Below, one piece after another: positions 1 to 11,485 of a DNA stretch of 64,000 nucleotides. A model generated the notes under the pieces. The model did no database searches. It was not told where the DNA came from and saw only the letters and a program-made list of their open reading frames with translations. A program made the position numbers and the translations under genes. Each line of letters begins with the position of its first letter. Within the stretch, counting starts at the first letter, position 1. Source of the DNA: Aplectana chamaeleonis (taxonomy: Eukaryota; Nematoda; Chromadorea; Rhabditida; Cosmocercidae); assembly GCA_029168955.1 (NCBI GenBank), contig JAPDOI010001324.1, forward strand, positions 1 through 64,000, in the 5' to 3' direction.

Positions 1-339
1 GATTCATTCAAGATTTTTGACGCAAGCTCGATTGACGGGCGTGTATTCCGAGGTGAACTCGGGTCGCGTGGTGAACAAACCTAAGAAAAAGTCGGAGAGC
101 CTTAGCCTCCTTCTCCCGGAGCTCTAACTGCCTTTGTATTTCCGGAGCTAATACCACGAGCATCACCACTGATACAAATCACGTCACCTCCACAGCTCCA
201 CAGCGCTGCATCCCCAAAACGAAGTTAAATTGCGGCGCTTATTGAGACTAACGACAAAACTAACGTTCGCTTTGTGGTTTTCATCGCCTGACCGATATAA
301 CATTGGTATGGTTCATAATGATACTTTGCGTTTCCCATT

Positions 340-440
340 GAAGGTTGGCGCAAACTCGATGCACCTATGATACAGCATATGGCACCGAGTTTGCGCCATC
401 AGCTCCATAGTGAACGCAGTCTCGATAAGATCCATGCCGA
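340..440 (+). repeat. Hairpin MITE fragment (GTTGGCGCAAACTCGG family)
   Basis: TTGGCGCAAACTCGATGC pairs with GCACCGAGTTTGCGCCA around a 20-bp loop. The same module, with longer arms, lies at 4694-4832, and one arm recurs near 26448-26490. No coding content. Confidence 0.5.
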
Positions 441-1839
441 CTGTATGTTAAGTCTCAGTGTTTTTTCATTGAAGAATAAAGATCACCGTCTATGTTGTCT
501 CGAAATTGTATACTTGAACATTGAACCGGTCACACAAGCGTCTAAATAGATGACAGAAGTTGATGGTAACGATTATTTTTGTGCATCCACTTCAAAGCAT
601 CATTCAGAGATTTTGCAGTTAACTGAAATGGGGATGAAATCTAAGTGGAGTTTGCATGAAAAATGGCATGACCAAGCCGTATGTTGCATAAAATGATGTG
701 AAATACATACTAATTTATCCGGAAAACTGATAACACCTTCATCACCATGGTCCGAGAAGGATATGAATATTCTGTCGTTCTTATTGCTGGTGCACTATTC
801 ATGTTGAAAAATTGACCAGAAAAAGGTATTTCAGAACTTGCCTGTTGATCCATCTTCCATTTCCACCTTTAATTCGTTTTGCATTGCCTGCGAGGACGTT
901 GAGGAAGTTATCGGAAGTTACTGAATTACCCTGGAACCAGAAACGTCAGTAACTCTCCCAGCACGTCGAGTACTTTCTGTCCGGTCGTAGCCTTGCCCAG
1001 AATATCGCGTTGCACCAGATTTCCCCAGCGGGACCATTTTCGCTTCATTGGCATGACGTCTGTCCCAACAATCATTCTCGTTAAAAGCAAGACTCGCTCA
1101 CAATCTGACTTTTTCGGAGTTAACGCGTTAGATGGGTCGAATTGAACTCGGAGAACCCCAACTAGAAATTTTGCAGAAGCTATGAGCCGTTACTCATAGA
1201 GAAAAGGCCTGTAAGAGAAGAGCTACGGTATTGTCATCATGGTCGAGCCGTCAAATGGTATTTCTACACATGTGGGTAGTCGTCTCGCCACCACTCGGTG
1301 AGGTCATTGCAGTGGCGGCATTGTCGTGGCGCTGGTGGTGGACTATTCCCCACCGCAGTGGTCAAGAAGGAAAATGGTTGAAAACTTGAACGATGGACAC
1401 ACTTTCCAAGACACTGGAAGAAATTAAATATTTAAACATTTTGCAGGAGATCGATTTGTCCCCGATTTTCCAGGCCTTTTCTCCGGTGGCCTGGCTGCTC
1501 CGCTTCATGGGAGAAAAAGCTTGAAATTCAGATTTGTCCCCACCCTGCCTCAAGACTCCACAGCTACCAGCGAGATGCGGTTGTTTATGACTGAATCAAT
1601 GAACCATCCCTCACGTTCCCAACGACGCGCGTCAGTGCATAACAGCCTTATGAGGCACGAAGTCCAACCTTAGGGACGAAATCTGGAACTTCCTCATAGT
1701 TGTCAAGTAGACCCACCCTATATAACACCTGCCAAATGCGACCTCTCAATTCCTGCGGATAAGCGAGACAGAGGAGGGAGCCACTCTGGGGCGCCCACCC
1801 CGAGGAAGCCACTTTGGCACGATCATTTACGATCTTTCG

Positions 1840-2150
1840 AGGCTGGTTGGTGGCGATACAGGCGCTGATTTTCGATCAGTATCCTCGTTCTTCCCCTTCA
1901 TTCTCAGCACTCTCTATCTATTCAGGTCAGCTCGCGCACATTGGTTGTAAATGACGGATGCCACAAGCCTCGGACAACTCGTCCACCATGCTTCCACCAG
2001 GCTCAATTTTTGAGGGGCCATAGCTCCGTTCCCAGGTGGTCTTGAACGACTCCAGAGATATCATTGGAGTCAGTGTGGGACCGCTTTTAAGATAGGCAGA
2101 AAAAAGGGAAAACGATCCTGAGGTTGGACTGTGCCTTTAAGGATCTGGGG
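1840..2150 (+). repeat. Diverged fragment of the TTAA-flanked MITE family
   Basis: The stretch includes the shared interior CCTCGGACAACTCGTCCACC and AGAGATATCATTGGA, and ends in a degraded terminal repeat (TGTGCCTTTAAGG near 2130). It corresponds to the right two-thirds of the complete copy at 15839-16333. Confidence 0.5.
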
Positions 2151-2159
2151 TAGCGCCCC

Positions 2160-3470
2160 ATATCGATTAGTTCGTCGCAGCATCGCAGTGTCTTCAAGAG
2201 TTGATTGCGCTGGGTGGAGGGAGGTTCCGCCACAGAATGGTGGTCTTACCGAGATCAAGCTCTCCGCTTGGCAGTTGAGCGGCGTGATGTGATACCCTAT
2301 GAGATCTAGAGGTCATTTTCCCTTCTTGTTTTGTGTTTTAGTACTTCTTCTCCTGTATTTTCATTACTACATCTTGTTTCTAATGTTGTGCTCACCAAAT
2401 ACTATCGTATGTTCACTTTTGGTACGCCATACCTAATTTGTTTTTCTAGAAAAAGCTTCAGTTCTTCGCATAGCGAAGAAAAATTATAATGAGAAAATAC
2501 AACACTAAAAACAATATACTAGCAAAAAGAATGTATATACAAAGAAATGGACTGACGAAGAGGTTTTAATCCCACAGCACGAGAAATCGGGTTAAAATCA
2601 ACGATCAATGCTTTTTCTATTTGGCGGAAAAATCAGGTCCTCTCAGGGCGAGGTGCGCACACCTGCTTCTGGAGAAAGAAAAACCAAACTTTGCCATCGA
2701 ACATTTGCCTTTGAGCATTGCCACACAAACCAATTTGTTCGTTTGCAAAGATTTTGATCCTACTAGGAGCAAAAAGCTTGATTATGCTTGGAGGGTATTG
2801 AGACAGAGGCCCGACTTTCCCTGTAATTTCTTACTTCTTTGATCGAATTGGTATCTCGCACTTGGCAGTGTTGCTATACGCGGTGGACCGGTCTATAATA
2901 TCAAATTTTACGCCTGAAGTTGCATTGCGTCTAAGAGAAATTGAATTGTGCTTCAGTTAAAGGCGATCAATTCCCTATTATCCCCCCGCGCAAGCACTAG
3001 TGCTCCTATTGTGATTACACTCACATCGTAGTCAGCTTTGGAACCCTTGTACATCTTCTCCATGTACGTGTTGAATAGTCGGCCAAGTACGGATTGCTGA
3101 ACCGAAATTAAAGGATTTGCGGAGATAATGTGCGTACTAAATCTATAAAGACAACACACTTTTCAAAGAAAACGAGAATTGTTCGGTTATAAAGGATCCA
3201 ATCTAGCATTCTTTATGGATCGTTCTCTTCGTTCAAATCTTTTTTATCACAGTTCAAATGAATAACAATAAGCTGGAGCCAGTGTAATTTATAAATACCT
3301 AATACGTAACACCATTTAAAGGCATCGTACACGATAGAAAACCATATTTGGGTTTTGATGTTTTCGTGTTGTACTATCCCTATAGTGACTAACGGTAGCA
3401 AAACACCCCCTCAAAAACGTCAACTTTTTGAGAAAAACCCATCTTTTAGAAAGTTCATGGCAAATTTGAA
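2160..3470. other. No recognised gene
   Basis: A mixed AT-rich stretch. A 73-codon open frame at 2621-2842 has no recognisable domain or convincing splice context. Nothing else is supported. Confidence 0.4.
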
Positions 3471-3476
3471 TTTCAG

Positions 3477-3799
3477 CATGCGGCATCAACTTGTGATAGT
3501 TGCGCAGAGAGATGCAAGGAACAGTTTTACGCCCATTCCTTGGCGCAGCGTTGGAAGCAATTCATCGAGGATGCCGCTCAGCTACGACTTCAGCGAAGAA
3601 TTAAAATGGGCTACCCACCTGCTGCGTCCAGTGCTGCCGGCTGCTTTCGATCGATGCCGAATTCGAAATCGACTGGCGTGTGTATTGCGCTCTACGACGC
3701 GTCAAGGCACGCCCGCCGTCAGCAACCCAGAAGTTTTGTTCCTTGTAACAACGGATCGGCTACAAGGCCGGCCCCCCAAACCCAGGAAGCCATTTTGAG
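3477..3799 (+). CDS. Internal exon of an unrecognised host gene
   Basis: I do not recognise the protein. A TTTCAG acceptor ends at 3476 and a perfect donor (AG before GTAAGC) follows 3799. Between them one frame is open for 107 codons plus two bases. The product begins with closely spaced cysteines (HAASTCDSCAERCKEQ) and continues into a basic, Arg/Gln/Ser-rich stretch containing QRWKQFIEDAAQ. A second frame is also open, but it ends in a stop right at the donor and reads less like protein. The two bases left over match the first base of the exon at 9024, giving an Arg codon across the junction, so I infer that both belong to one plus-strand gene with a 5.2-kb intron. An intervening exon is possible. 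Confidence 0.45.
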
Positions 3800-4693
3800 G
3801 TAAGCAAATCTTCACTCAGAGACAGTTTTGTAACAAACTTTCTGAGTGACATTGTCATGGCCCACTAGTCCGAATGAACGCATAAACCCAAATTCGGTTT
3901 TCATCGTGGACGATGCCTTTAAGATAAGCTCGAAGACGCGATTCGGCGCAGATTCATGCAAGTTTTGAAGTTTCTGCGTTATATTCAGCGCACTTGAGCT
4001 CAACAGGAGTCCTGTAATGCTTATCCCCTTCCTGAATCTCGCTAAACAACACACCTCACATAACATTAGTTGGATTCTTATCTAGATATCGTGTTGGTCA
4101 TCCAGAAAAGATATTCTTGTCTTCATTTCAGACAAAAAAAGGGACCCAGACGTACAGAAAAGTTATCTTGCACTGCAGCCTTTGACGAAGCCAGAAGTGA
4201 GGTTAAGGCTAGCTCTCAGGCTTTACTGACACTTTGAGCGGCTCAAGAAGCTCAACGCAGAAGTTCGCAAGTTTGCACAATGGAGCGAATCCACATTGTA
4301 AATAATGAAAATGCTTCATTCTGGAGTTCTCCAAAATAATTATCTGTTAGGATTCCTTAAAAAGTTTGAAATATGGAAAGTTAGGATAAGTTCTGAATCA
4401 AGGAATTTGATATTACAAGGATTATCCTATTTTCCGATAAGTATTTGAACTAGACCCGAATGCTTGGTCACAGAAAACTCGGGCCGCACATTGGCGAAGA
4501 TATCGGGAGATCGAATAATCCAAAAAAAGGAGTGCATACAAAGAACATCACACCGGTACCAATCAAGATTTTCAACGTAGTTTTTCCTTGAGACATTTAC
4601 AAAGAAAGTGTGAAATATGAGAAATTAGGACAAATTTGTGAAGTAAGGGTTTCAAAACTGCAGATGGGTGCAAGGGTGTGCAAGTATATAACA

Positions 4694-4832
4694 TCGGCAT
4701 GGATCGTGAAGAGACTTCGCGTTCACTGTTGAAGGTTGGCGCAAACTAGGTGCTCCTATGTTATAGCATATGGCACCGAGTTTCCGCCAACCTTCCACAG
4801 CGAACACGAAGTCTCTTCACGATTCATGCCGA
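4694..4832. repeat. Foldback MITE of 139 bp
   Basis: An almost continuous palindrome. The left arm starts TCGGCATGGATCGTGAAGAG and the right arm ends in its complement (CTCTTCACGATTCATGCCGA). Inside, the GTTGGCGCAAACT module pairs with AGTTTCCGCCAAC. Related to the copy at 340-440. Confidence 0.6.
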
Positions 4833-5449
4833 CGATAAGCTCTGGTACATCCCTAGTGACCTGTGATTTCGAATATCACCAGCAGCGGAGCGGTGGGCCT
4901 CGGTGAAATATTACTAGTGATAAGGAGGTTTCGACGAAAAAGCCACCGCTACGCGCTCTGATAACCGAAAACATGAGTTCACTTGGAATGAAACAGAGTT
5001 TACCTTGAGACTGTGCTATTCTGTCTGCGCTCTCTCATAGTCGCATTACTCTCGTCGTCTGTGACGTACCAAAAAGTCTGCGATTGGCTTGTCGCCGCCA
5101 GTTCAGTGCAGAAAGTGCAAAACGTTTCGAAATATGCATAGTCACCCCCAAACAACAACAGATTGTGCGAACCGTGGTGGATTTGGGCTCCGAGGTAACA
5201 ATGGCAGGCAATTTTGTCTTCCATGTCACAACATATTTTTGTGGGCTCCAGGTGACAAACACTAGTTCCTGAGAAAGCGAGTTACTCGAAAAGGACGAAG
5301 GATTGATTTCTTGGGCACATCCACCAGGGGCACGTTGTGGACCTGCGCAAGACCATTCGTGTACGTGGACAATTGGCATTCACCTGCTTCTGTATTTTTA
5401 TTTACGCTCCCGGTATTCGACTTTACGTTTATTTTGTTGGCTGTTCGAA

Positions 5450-5665
5450 GGCAGTGGTCGCGATAAAATATGCATGACTTCTTTTCTTCTCTTAACCCTT
5501 TTCTGGATTCAAAGTAGTAGGACCTATACGAAAAAAAATGCGAAAAAGAACAAACTTTAGGGCTAATCTTCGACCTCGACTTTCCAGTCTCATGATGGCG
5601 GACGAGCCCACTCAATATCATTGGCATCAATGGTCTGCAGTATTAAGAACATCAGCTGGTTTAAA
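5450..5665 (+). repeat. Dispersed repeat paired with 17745-17965
   Basis: The two stretches share a start (GTGGTCGCGATAAAATAT), the middle (AGTAGGACCTATACGAAAAA-like) and an end (GTATTAAGAACATCAGCTGG). The first bases resemble the AAAGGCAGTG terminal repeat of the TTAA family, so this is probably a subfamily with a different interior. Confidence 0.55.
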
Positions 5666-5695
5666 ATTGTAACTCAGTGAACAATGGCCTGCTGA

Positions 5696-5740
5696 TCTCA
5701 TGATGACTCCGTCGACAGCGGAAACGGAGTCATCATGAGA
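5696..5740. repeat. Perfect 17-bp stem hairpin, stem sequence repeated nearby
   Basis: TCTCATGATGACTCCGT at 5696-5712 is perfectly complementary to 5724-5740, with an 11-bp loop. The right arm recurs as a direct copy near 5850-5870 (AAACGGAGTCATCATGAGAA). Confidence 0.7.
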
Positions 5741-5879
5741 AGCAGGCGAAACCTTTCTAAAAAACATTAAAAATGGATCATTGTGCTCAAATCGATCGAT
5801 GTCTTTAGTCGATATAAGCAACTTTATAAACACTTGAGTCCGCTGTAAACGGAGTCATCATGAGAAGCAGAAGAGAAAA

Positions 5880-6990
5880 ACAGCCTTGCAGAAGTTTTGA
5901 ATTGCATTCGAAACTGTACCGAATGCATAGGTTATTAATGACTAAAGGTAAAGGTGCGAATTGTCACGGTTGTCTCCAGCAGAGTTGCCCAATATTGCAC
6001 TTTTTGTAGGCAGCGCCGGTTTAAAAGGTAGTTAGCGAGATCATCACAAAGTCCAGTCGTAAATAGTAAATAGACGATAATAAAGCTTGATATTAAGTTT
6101 ATTCCGCATTTTAATACACTTTTTGATTCGGAATGACGCTGCGAATCGAATGATAATAATATATTTTCAAAATTACCGCTTTGAAAAGAGTTTGAATTCA
6201 TTGACTTGGAAAAGTTGGAAGTAGGTCAAGCATTGGACTGATCTTGACTATGCATACAATTTTGAATTCAGCATGACAATAAGAATGCATTGACGTTTTA
6301 AAATTTCTAAAACATCTACTTTGTAAGATTTTGGCTCTTTTCTGAGAAAGTAGGTCATGAGTAAGTCGAAATGTAGATTTTTAAAACCGAATATGCACAT
6401 TTTTGGAATCAGCGCGACGAGACGAATCGAACGGTGTTTTTAGATCTCGAAATCGTTAATTCTGAACGGAAACGACGTTTCCGACGCGCTTTCGCGTCGC
6501 CGACGCGTTTTGGGGCACATTTTATGAGCGGTATTGTACGCAAAGCTACTACAGAAAAACACTTCTACACTGAATAACTAGCCACTTGGTCATTTCACGT
6601 GAAAAAAAAACTTTCCGAAAATTTTTGACTCTAAGACAGCTCAAAGGAAATTTTTCATGATCTAGGCAGATCATTCCATCAAGGATAGTCAATCTCTAAA
6701 GGAGGTCAATCGACGAAAAAATTGTTTCAGAATTAATGTAAAAAAATAAAAAATATTGAATGCAAGAGAAAGAGGATTGAGAAGACGTCAAATTCTGAAG
6801 TTGCAAGTCTATAGGGAACCTTTACCTTTCCCCACTCAGGTATCCTAAACAACCTTCACCTCTTGGACCGCTGTCTCCACCCCAACGAACCTATCTCACA
6901 CACTCGCGGGGGTCGGTGGCCGGTTGAGAGGAGTTGAACAGGTAGCGTGCTTCCGCTCGAAACAAAAAAAGGGGCGGGCAAGGCCTGAAA
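5880..6990. other. AT-rich interval without recognised features
   Basis: Low-complexity, A/T-rich sequence with scattered short open frames, none with protein-like composition or clear splice sites. I see no element boundaries. Confidence 0.4.
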
Positions 6991-7002
6991 ACTCCCCCGT
7001 TC

Positions 7003-7200
7003 ATGCCGAAAACTCCTCGTGTCAACCGTCCACCGACCCTACAATCCCACGTCATCCTTGACCCGTTCACACCGAAAGCTCTGTCTTATCACCTCCCACC
7101 GACCACGCAGTGTTACGTCACATCCACGTGTTTACACCGAAAGTTTCGCCTAATCACCTCCCACCGACCACCCTCTACCACTCCTAGTCGCGAGCGTCGT
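7003..7200 (+). repeat. Imperfect minisatellite, about 66-bp period
   Basis: Three consecutive units carry CCGAAA(A)CTC or CCGAAAG and then (T)CACCTCCCACCGACC, starting near 7003, 7070 and 7136. The motif CCACCGAC continues irregularly to about 7520. Short open frames here are by-products of the repeat. Confidence 0.5.
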
Positions 7201-8596
7201 TGGCAGGTTGAGGGGCAGCACAATTAACTTGTCAACCTGCCACCGACACCCGCCAAAGCGTCGTTACCCGAGCTGTTAACCGTGATACGCACAAACACGT
7301 CACATTCCAGTGCAGCGTATACATTGTGGGCTACCGATTCCGCGCTCTACACGAGAGAGTACCACAGAAAAACAGTACAGACACTGCAACACGTCGCCTC
7401 GAAAACTCCGCCACATATGAGACATCACCACGAAAACTTCGGCAGTTATGAGTCATGCCGAAATCTCCGCCGATCAGCCGCATCGGATCAATTTCATTTG
7501 GAAAGGGTCGTTTTAACCTGCTACCGACCCCCGCGAGTGCCTGAGATGCTGGTGCCGCGGTGTCGGCCCTGAGCTCCCAACAACAGGGGGGTTGCTACGG
7601 GCTCTGGATAATGATCGTTTCTCTGGCAAACGGGGTAGCAGCAAGGGCGGTAGGTCCGCCTCTAATCCCATCCCTCCGAAGGTTCAGCGGCAAGTCTAGA
7701 GCGGCGGGCTTGCTGCCGTGAAAAATTCTGATTGGTCACCTGCGGAAGTGGGCGGAGACTGGGCGGGGACAGATATCCGCCCCTGGTGCTGCGAGCGAGA
7801 GAGCTTGGAGATGTCCGCCATTTGACCTGCAGCGCGAGAATAGACACAAACGCTCCACCCTCCTCGTCTGCTATTGGCCGAATTCAAATGCCGCTTCGCT
7901 CAATCGACCTGTCGACAGCATCGATCGGTCAGAATTCAACCAGACGGCTTCAGGCCGCTTTTTTTTATTATTGTTTCATTTTCCATGAGTTTCTGCTGAA
8001 TTTGTAACTATATGTGCCTCTCTTCATCTCCTCCGTAGTCAAGCGCTATAAAAACGTCAGAGCTACGCCATTTTGAACTCTCGCAGTACTTCTCTTTCGG
8101 TTTCCTGCTTTTTTAATGTCTTTTGAATTTTTTCTTGTGTGCACACTAAAGACATCAGATGCATTCATATCGTGCACACGATTTACGGTCTACGATTTTC
8201 AGAAGTCTCTCAAGAATTCGTTTAAAGTATGGAATATTTTTCACATCCTCGAATTCGTTTTCGCAGCTTGTGAACATTTTGAAGATATTTTGATGCTAAA
8301 AAATTGAAATCTCACTCCTGATTTGCTGTTTTCTTCCCGTTGATCTCTTCATCCGGGTTTACATGAGTTTGAAATGTTTGGTGTTGCATAAATAGGGTTT
8401 TATGAAGAGGAAATGGATCAATGCGAAAAATGTACATGAGAAATGAGGGGAAATCAAACCAGTCATGTGCGATTCGTAGATCAACTGAAAATATTTCCTA
8501 CTAATCGAAATTTTCATAATCTTTACCAATTATTTTCGGAATTTTCAAAAATCTTGTGAATGTTTGAATGAGGAATTACAAAAATGTTGTGAATTG

Positions 8597-8878
8597 AAGT
8601 CTGTCTGAATGATAGTGTCCGCCCAGGCAGTCACTCTCATTCAGACGAACTTCTGTAATTCTCATTCATCCCTCATTCGGTCGGCGTGCGTGTCAAACGG
8701 CAGTCGAGAGGGCATTTGTTGGACATGTGAATCGACTAACCTGAATATTACACGAAGAAGGAGTAATACCCCTGTCAGCTGCTTGCAGCCCCTATAAGAC
8801 TCTTCCAAAAAGGCTACATGGACGACCGTTCAACGCGCACGCCGACCGCTTGGGCGGACATTATCATTCGGGCAGACC
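8597..8878. repeat. TIR element (GGTCGGCGTGCGTGTC family)
   Basis: The left end reads GGTCGGCGTGCGTGTCAAACG, and the right end reads its complement followed by GCTTGGGCGGACATTATCATTCGGGCAGACC. Related ends occur at 59582-59640, 61040-61095 and in the complete copy at 61336-61575. The left part contains an additional internal hairpin. Confidence 0.5.
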
Positions 8879-9023
8879 ACACATGTACTAAATGTTGTTC
8901 CATGTTAAACTCCGTTTTCGTAACTTCTGGAGTTTTATCGTGTTACTTTGCATTCCCATTTCTGTCTAAAAACTGCCGTGATTGCCAGCTTGTCGTGGAA
9001 TATTTTAGAATGCTCTCCTGCAG

Positions 9024-9123
9024 ACTGATGCCGGCTGGAGAAGTGTTGGATGCTGAGATCGTGGAGGATTGGCCACGTGCTGCACAAGTTCTCCGTTACT
9101 TGTGGAGCTACAAAAAACTGGAG
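9024..9123 (+). CDS. Exon of the same unrecognised host gene
   Basis: The exon follows a CTCCTGCAG acceptor and ends before a GTGAGT donor. It encodes one completing base plus 33 codons, including PAGEVLDAEIVEDWPRAAQV and an aromatic, basic end (LRYLWSYKKLE). It leaves in phase 0, which fits the next exon at 9354 exactly. The composition looks like a folded or helical segment, but I cannot name a family. The open frame continues upstream to 8818, but that part is hydrophobic and Cys-rich and overlaps a MITE end, so I start at the splice acceptor instead. Confidence 0.5.
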
Positions 9124-9353
9124 GTGAGTTGTTACATGCAAACCAGACTCTCACATGAACATGATAAGTGGTTTTATGTAAGAGAGAATGTTTTAGGTAA
9201 GAAGTCAGACAAAGTTAATTACTGCTATTCAGATCTGATGTCCGTTTGTACGTGGAAAGAGATGGAGCGCTTGTCCCAATGAAGATGAGTTTTCTCTTAA
9301 ATAACCTCTCAAGTAATCGATTTTAGACTGTTCTATGTGATGATTTTTTTTAG

Positions 9354-9471
9354 AAACGTGTGATCAACGATGTGGACGAGCCGCCATCTTGCCTTGTCGT
9401 CGGGGAGTCATCGGAAACCCGGCTTAGGAGTCCTGTCGATCGGACCTCGAGCTCCAGACCATTTTGGGAAT
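9354..9471 (+). CDS. Exon of the same unrecognised host gene
   Basis: A T-rich acceptor (TTTTTTTTAG) precedes the exon and a GTGAGTTG donor follows it. It encodes 39 codons plus one base and begins KRVINDVDEPPSCLVVGESS, then becomes Ser/Arg-rich and ends PFWE. The 230-bp intron separating it from the exon at 9024 is clean and in phase. The next exon should start with two bases completing a codon, and I could not place it downstream. The protein family is unknown to me. Confidence 0.5.
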
Positions 9472-9504
9472 GTGAGTTGTGATATTCAGTGAGCAATTTG
9501 AATG

Positions 9505-9680
9505 TCTCAAGTTACTTACTCAGAGCAGACAAGTCGCATACACAGTGTGGTGAGTAACCTACCCGAGGGGAACTTTCACAGGGTCGCCTTGAGTGACTTG
9601 CTTACCACATTGTGTATGTGACTTTTATGCTATGAGTAAGTAACTTAAGACGAACAAGTTACTTACTGCTTACCACAAAT
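9505..9680. repeat. Hairpin repeat with GTTACTTACT ends
   Basis: An imperfect inverted repeat. AAGTTACTTACTC near 9510 pairs with GAGTAAGTAACTT near 9640, and CATACACAGTGTGGTGAGTAA pairs with TTACCACATTGTGTATGTGA. It lies just after the last recognised exon of the plus-strand gene, so it is probably intronic. Related GTTACAT/GTATGTGAC motifs recur near 58.7 and 62.4 kb. Confidence 0.5.
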
Positions 9681-10088
9681 AGTTTTCCCGAAATTTTCTG
9701 AGAGGTTTTTGTATTTGTTGCGTTTTATATGCTTTTGACCTTTGTTTTTCTTGCTCTGCCCCTCGCTTCTCTGCCTACGGTTCGATTAAGATGCTTTAAA
9801 TTCAATTTATCTCACCTTTATTCCAGTGTCAATCCGTAGTCTCATATCTCTTTATCTGCTCATCCTTCCGAACCCTGTTACCTCTAAACCAATCTCATGG
9901 ATATTGAAACTAACTCTTTTAGACTTTGTGAGCCTTGTGGTCGTCATGCATGTATTCTGTTGTAGTTATCTGACATAGTCTATAGTCTTGATTGCGTTTG
10001 ACGCAGCACGGTTTTCTTTTTGCATCTCAAACATTACATAATCATGAAGTGACTTCAAAGGATCTTTGGTTACACGTTAAATCTTTAT

Positions 10089-10130
10089 TGTATAAGTAAT
10101 CCCGAGAATTGTATAAGTAATCCCGAGAAA
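10089..10130 (+). repeat. Tandem duplication of a 21-bp unit
   Basis: TTGTATAAGTAATCCCGAGAA occurs twice in direct succession within AT-rich DNA. Confidence 0.75.
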
Positions 10131-10689
10131 TAAATTTGCATTTGTTAATACTTACAGTTTCTATAATGGGTTGCTCCAGATCTCTTTAGCGGGCTCACTC
10201 AAGAGCCAGGTTGTAACGGAGCAATTTTGGGTTTACGGCAAATCCAAAAGGCCGCTCAAATACAACGTGGTCCTGGGTGAGGCCGCTAAAAAAGAATTAT
10301 TGAGCAGCGCGGGTGTTGGAGTAATCGCTTGCAAGGGCGTATTAGGGCAGGATGAAGGGTGAATATGAAAATTTGCGGCAGTAAGGGGGCGTAGTGTCAG
10401 GATGGACCAGCGGCCCTAGCAAGGCCGGTCACCGCCCGTGCAAGGCTAGCCACCTGCCTTTCCCCTCGGACTGAAGTGGCTGGTTTTCCTGACGTGTACT
10501 GCTTTGAACGGACGGAGCACGGACGGAGGCTCCGCCCCAAACACGCCCTTTTCGGCTATCCAGGGTGGGGCCCGAAACGTGAACCTGCCCTGCGTCCTCC
10601 TTCCTGCTGCCCCGTTTGCCAGAGTTGGTCGGTAATCCATTGCAGACAAGATCGAAAGATGCTCAAAACTTGCCTAAAAACCACCGTAA

Positions 10690-10760
10690 CCTAATGTAAT
10701 CGTCAGATGAACTGGAAACGGACATCAAATTCGTGTACAGCGCCCCATATAATCTATTAA
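10690..10760 (+). repeat. Fragment of the 1.1-kb TIR element family
   Basis: AAACGGACATCAAATTCGTG and the following CAGCGCCCCATA..AACCCCCC match the interior of the full copies starting near 22157 and 30519. Confidence 0.55.
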
Positions 10761-11191
10761 CCCCCCTTGAGCAAAGTTTTGAGGAATGGTTTTTCAACCT
10801 TCGGCGCCCCAAAAATGGCAAAAGTGGGGAACCTTATGCCATTTTTGAGGCGCAGGAAGTCAAGACACTTGTTTTTCCTTGAACTCTGCCTAGGGGGTTC
10901 TTTGATGCGCTGAAAAGATAATGAGGTCCGTTTTCAATTTTGTGGAAGATGACGATAGGCTTCAGTACCCACGGTGTCGTTCCCAGCTCGTAACTTGGTT
11001 CGTAGAGCTCTTCAGCAGCTACAAATTTAGATATAAAACTGGTATGAGTTTCATTGGAAACGGCGATTTTGACACGTTGCCATTTTCTAGTAGGGCCAAC
11101 AACTGCAAATTGGAATGGTAACATATACCTCTGTCATATACGTTATTCACTATGAAGAAGAGTTCAGCAAAGTGTTTTCAAGAACTGAAAC

Positions 11192-11289
11192 CTCTCATGG
11201 CGAGCGATATCGTCGTACATCATCACAATTATGTTGTTCTCAGGCACTCCAAAACTCCTCATCATTTTATATGCGTGCGCAACAGCGGC
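11192..11289 (-). CDS. Legumain-like endopeptidase, second exon
   Basis: A GAATTCAG acceptor precedes the exon and a GTTTCAG donor follows it. It encodes 32 codons plus two bases: AAVAHAYKMMRSFGVPENNI then IVMMYDDIARHE. It continues the previous exon in phase, and together they reproduce the legumain order AGSNG..NYRHQ..HAY..G(I/V)P...I..MMYDDIA. The catalytic His (TDHG) and Cys (EACESGSM) exons would lie at lower coordinates, but I found nothing matching between here and 9.5 kb. Either a long intron carries them out of view or this is a gene fragment. The coding frame is intact in both exons. Confidence 0.75.
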
Positions 11290-11396
11290 CTGAATTCTCA
11301 CAATATTGAGTCATTCTATTTTACTGCAGTTACCTCTTTTCTAGGAAATTACTCATGAAAATATAATGCATTCAAAAACATGTTCAGAATTCTGAC

Positions 11397-11485
11397 CTGG
11401 TGACGATAATTGTCCCAACCATTCGAACCGGCCACGAGCAGCACGTAGAGTTCACCATTTGGAGAAGTTTCGGCGTTTTGGCTTG
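11397..11485 (-). CDS. Legumain-like asparaginyl endopeptidase, N-terminal exon
   Basis: Read on the minus strand, the exon ends in YVLLVAGSNGWDNYRHQ, directly before a GTCAGA donor. This matches the beginning of the C13 cysteine-protease domain of legumains, where the strand leading to AGSNG and the NYRHQ helix start the caspase-like fold. Before it lies a Ser/Asn/Gln-rich stretch. The 5' boundary is uncertain because a stop codon lies just upstream in frame; an acceptor near 11485 is the likely limit. Legumains act in lysosomes or are secreted in the nematode gut. The upstream signal-peptide exon was not identified. Confidence 0.75.

Noticed and set aside
3355..3798. 147-codon plus-strand frame overlapping the exon at 3477
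   Set aside because: It ends in a stop exactly at the splice donor, and the alternative frame has the better acceptor, donor phase and composition.
9770..9795. GGTTCGATTA resembling a tRNA B box
   Set aside because: No matching A box or cloverleaf around it.
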